From positions 19,514,111 through 19,578,110 of the forward strand of contig CM025854.1 in NCBI GenBank assembly GCA_003952965.2: a stretch of DNA of 64,000 nt, given 5' to 3'. This document shows positions 63,068 to 64,000 of the stretch, piece after piece. The position numbers and the translations under genes are program-made. Within the stretch, counting starts at the first letter, position 1. Every line of letters begins with the position of its first letter. Source of the stretch: Morella rubra. Lineage: Eukaryota > Streptophyta > Magnoliopsida > Fagales > Myricaceae. The notes below the pieces were generated by a model. The model saw nothing but the letters and a program-made list of their open reading frames with translations, did no database searches and had not been told where the DNA came from.

Positions 63068-63629
63068 GATTGGATTGCTAGAATGTTGTTTCTCCGATCG
63101 ATACCTCCCTTGGGCAATGGCAGAATAAGATCCTGTTAATTCAATGTCAATTTCTTAATTTCCTGAATATCTTTCCCCCCATATGTACCGCCCTCACCGC
63201 TGCTCTACAGCTTCTTCTGTTTTTGAAAGCGCTGTTCAACTACTTGATAAGCACAATTAGGACCACAAATTCCAAATAGCATAATTATAATCCTCCCTGC
63301 TGTCAATGACAATAACAATACTAGCACTAAGAGTATATTTGTAAAATAGTATATAAATCATGAAGTAAAACTCCTTGTCCAACTACAGCCTTTTGGGTGT
63401 TGCCCAATAACCGCTCCTACAGTCAGGGACGAAACCAGGGGCCTTCAAAACCAGGGGCCTCCAAAATCCCTAAAAATTAGAGATTTTTTTTTTAAAAAAA
63501 AATTCTCTTATGTTTTTATATTGGTCCCCAAAAATACAATGTTATAATTTGGTCGAAAAATCTAAATGACAATTTTCAAATCCACACTCAAGTGACTTCA
63601 ACTACAGCGTACTTTCACTGTAATATGTG
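63068..63629. other. spacer upstream of ADH copy B
   Basis: ADH promoter region, then AT-rich sequence. Near 63.43-63.47 kb ACCAGGGGCCT is repeated within 20 bases, followed by A/T homopolymers, as at the edge of a degraded repeat. No gene seen. Confidence 0.4.
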
Positions 63630-63821
63630 CTAAGTTTCAACATTGGTTTGTCTCCGGCCAACCAAATGTTTGCGGAGTAGTTTTGGACCAAAATCTATAC
63701 TAGTAGATTTACAAGCTGGTCCCGTTGGCCACATTGTTGCAACATTCATGCTTGACGCATCTGGGTCAGTAACTATCCCACATGCACAACAATGATTAAA
63801 AACCTCTGGAAACTTGGCCAA
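63630..63821 (-). CDS. candidate terminal exon of an unidentified gene running off the right edge
   Basis: A good acceptor on the minus strand (CTCTTTTCAG|TTGGCC, 63822/63821) opens a 63-codon frame ending in a stop at 63630: LAKFPEVFNHCCACGIVTDP, then DASSMNVATMWPTGPACKST and DFGPKLLRKHLVGRRQTNVE. Composition (Cys, Trp, Pro) looks protein-like, but I do not recognise the family and the codons upstream of the acceptor are not visibly coding within the window. It could be chance. Confidence 0.25.
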   Translation of the reverse strand: MAKFPEVFNHCCACGIVTDPDASSMNVATMWPTGPACKSTSIDFGPKLLRKHLVGRRQTNVET

Positions 63822-64000
63822 CTGAAAAGAGTCGCGGGATTTGATCTTCTCAAAGCAACTTTTATTAATGTTCAGTAAATTAAAGCATCTACAACAGAGT
63901 TAATATAACACTTAGTGACATAAAATTGTGGTTTTCATCTTGGAGAGTGCAGGCTTGAAGTGAAGGCGTCGTCGTGAATGGTGGATTTCCCTCCCTGTCA

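Overview
This is nuclear DNA from a eudicot plant. The genes are intron-rich with GT..AG junctions, the spacers are AT-rich with many short transposons and microsatellites, and every recognisable product is plant-type: a type-I pectinesterase, a D-type cyclin, HECATE bHLH, TBL acetyltransferase, PLS-class PPR, FASCIATA2, invertase inhibitor and class-P alcohol dehydrogenase. The species cannot be told from the sequence alone.

Layout: 1-611 (-) N-terminal part of a pectinesterase 51-like gene cut by the left edge; about 4.6-14.1 kb (+) a three-CCCH zinc-finger gene with a probable 5.4 kb intron in its 5' UTR; 14.13-16.48 kb an almost identical direct copy of its 3' half; 17.7-19.1 kb (+) a divergent CYCD5-like cyclin; 19.1-26.5 kb gene-poor; 26.8-27.5 kb (+) a HECATE3-like bHLH gene with a long C-tract just before its ATG; 27.5-33.6 kb gene-poor, with retroelement fossils and tandem repeats; 33.7-34.8 kb a convergent pair of small glycine-rich protein genes, one broken; 37.2-41.0 kb (+) a TBL10/11-like acetyltransferase; 42.35-42.83 kb (+) a TED6/7-like gene with an in-frame stop; 43.1-44.6 kb (-) a PPR gene; 45.6-50.7 kb (-) FAS2 with twelve coding exons and two E2F-like sites upstream; 53.5-54.0 kb (-) an invertase/pectinesterase inhibitor; 54.9-56.9 kb (-) a broken alcohol dehydrogenase copy cut off by a Copia-type fossil; 58.5-63.1 kb (-) the intact alcohol dehydrogenase, with unusual N-terminal extensions.

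The genes form no operon or obvious pathway cluster. Loose themes are cell-wall polysaccharide modification (PME51, TBL10/11, the inhibitor) and cell-cycle/chromatin replication (cyclin, FAS2). The spacers and introns hold a family of about 160-320 bp inverted-repeat DNA elements, at least three with clear TTA target-site duplications (Tourist/PIF-Harbinger style). No undescribed multi-gene system was found. The most notable structures are the recent 2.35 kb partial tandem duplication in the CCCH gene, the ADH gene/pseudogene pair with two possible presequence-like first exons, and the short open reading frame whose stop overlaps the TBL start codon. Exon boundaries were read by eye and checked by reading-frame continuity; no alignment or expression data were available.
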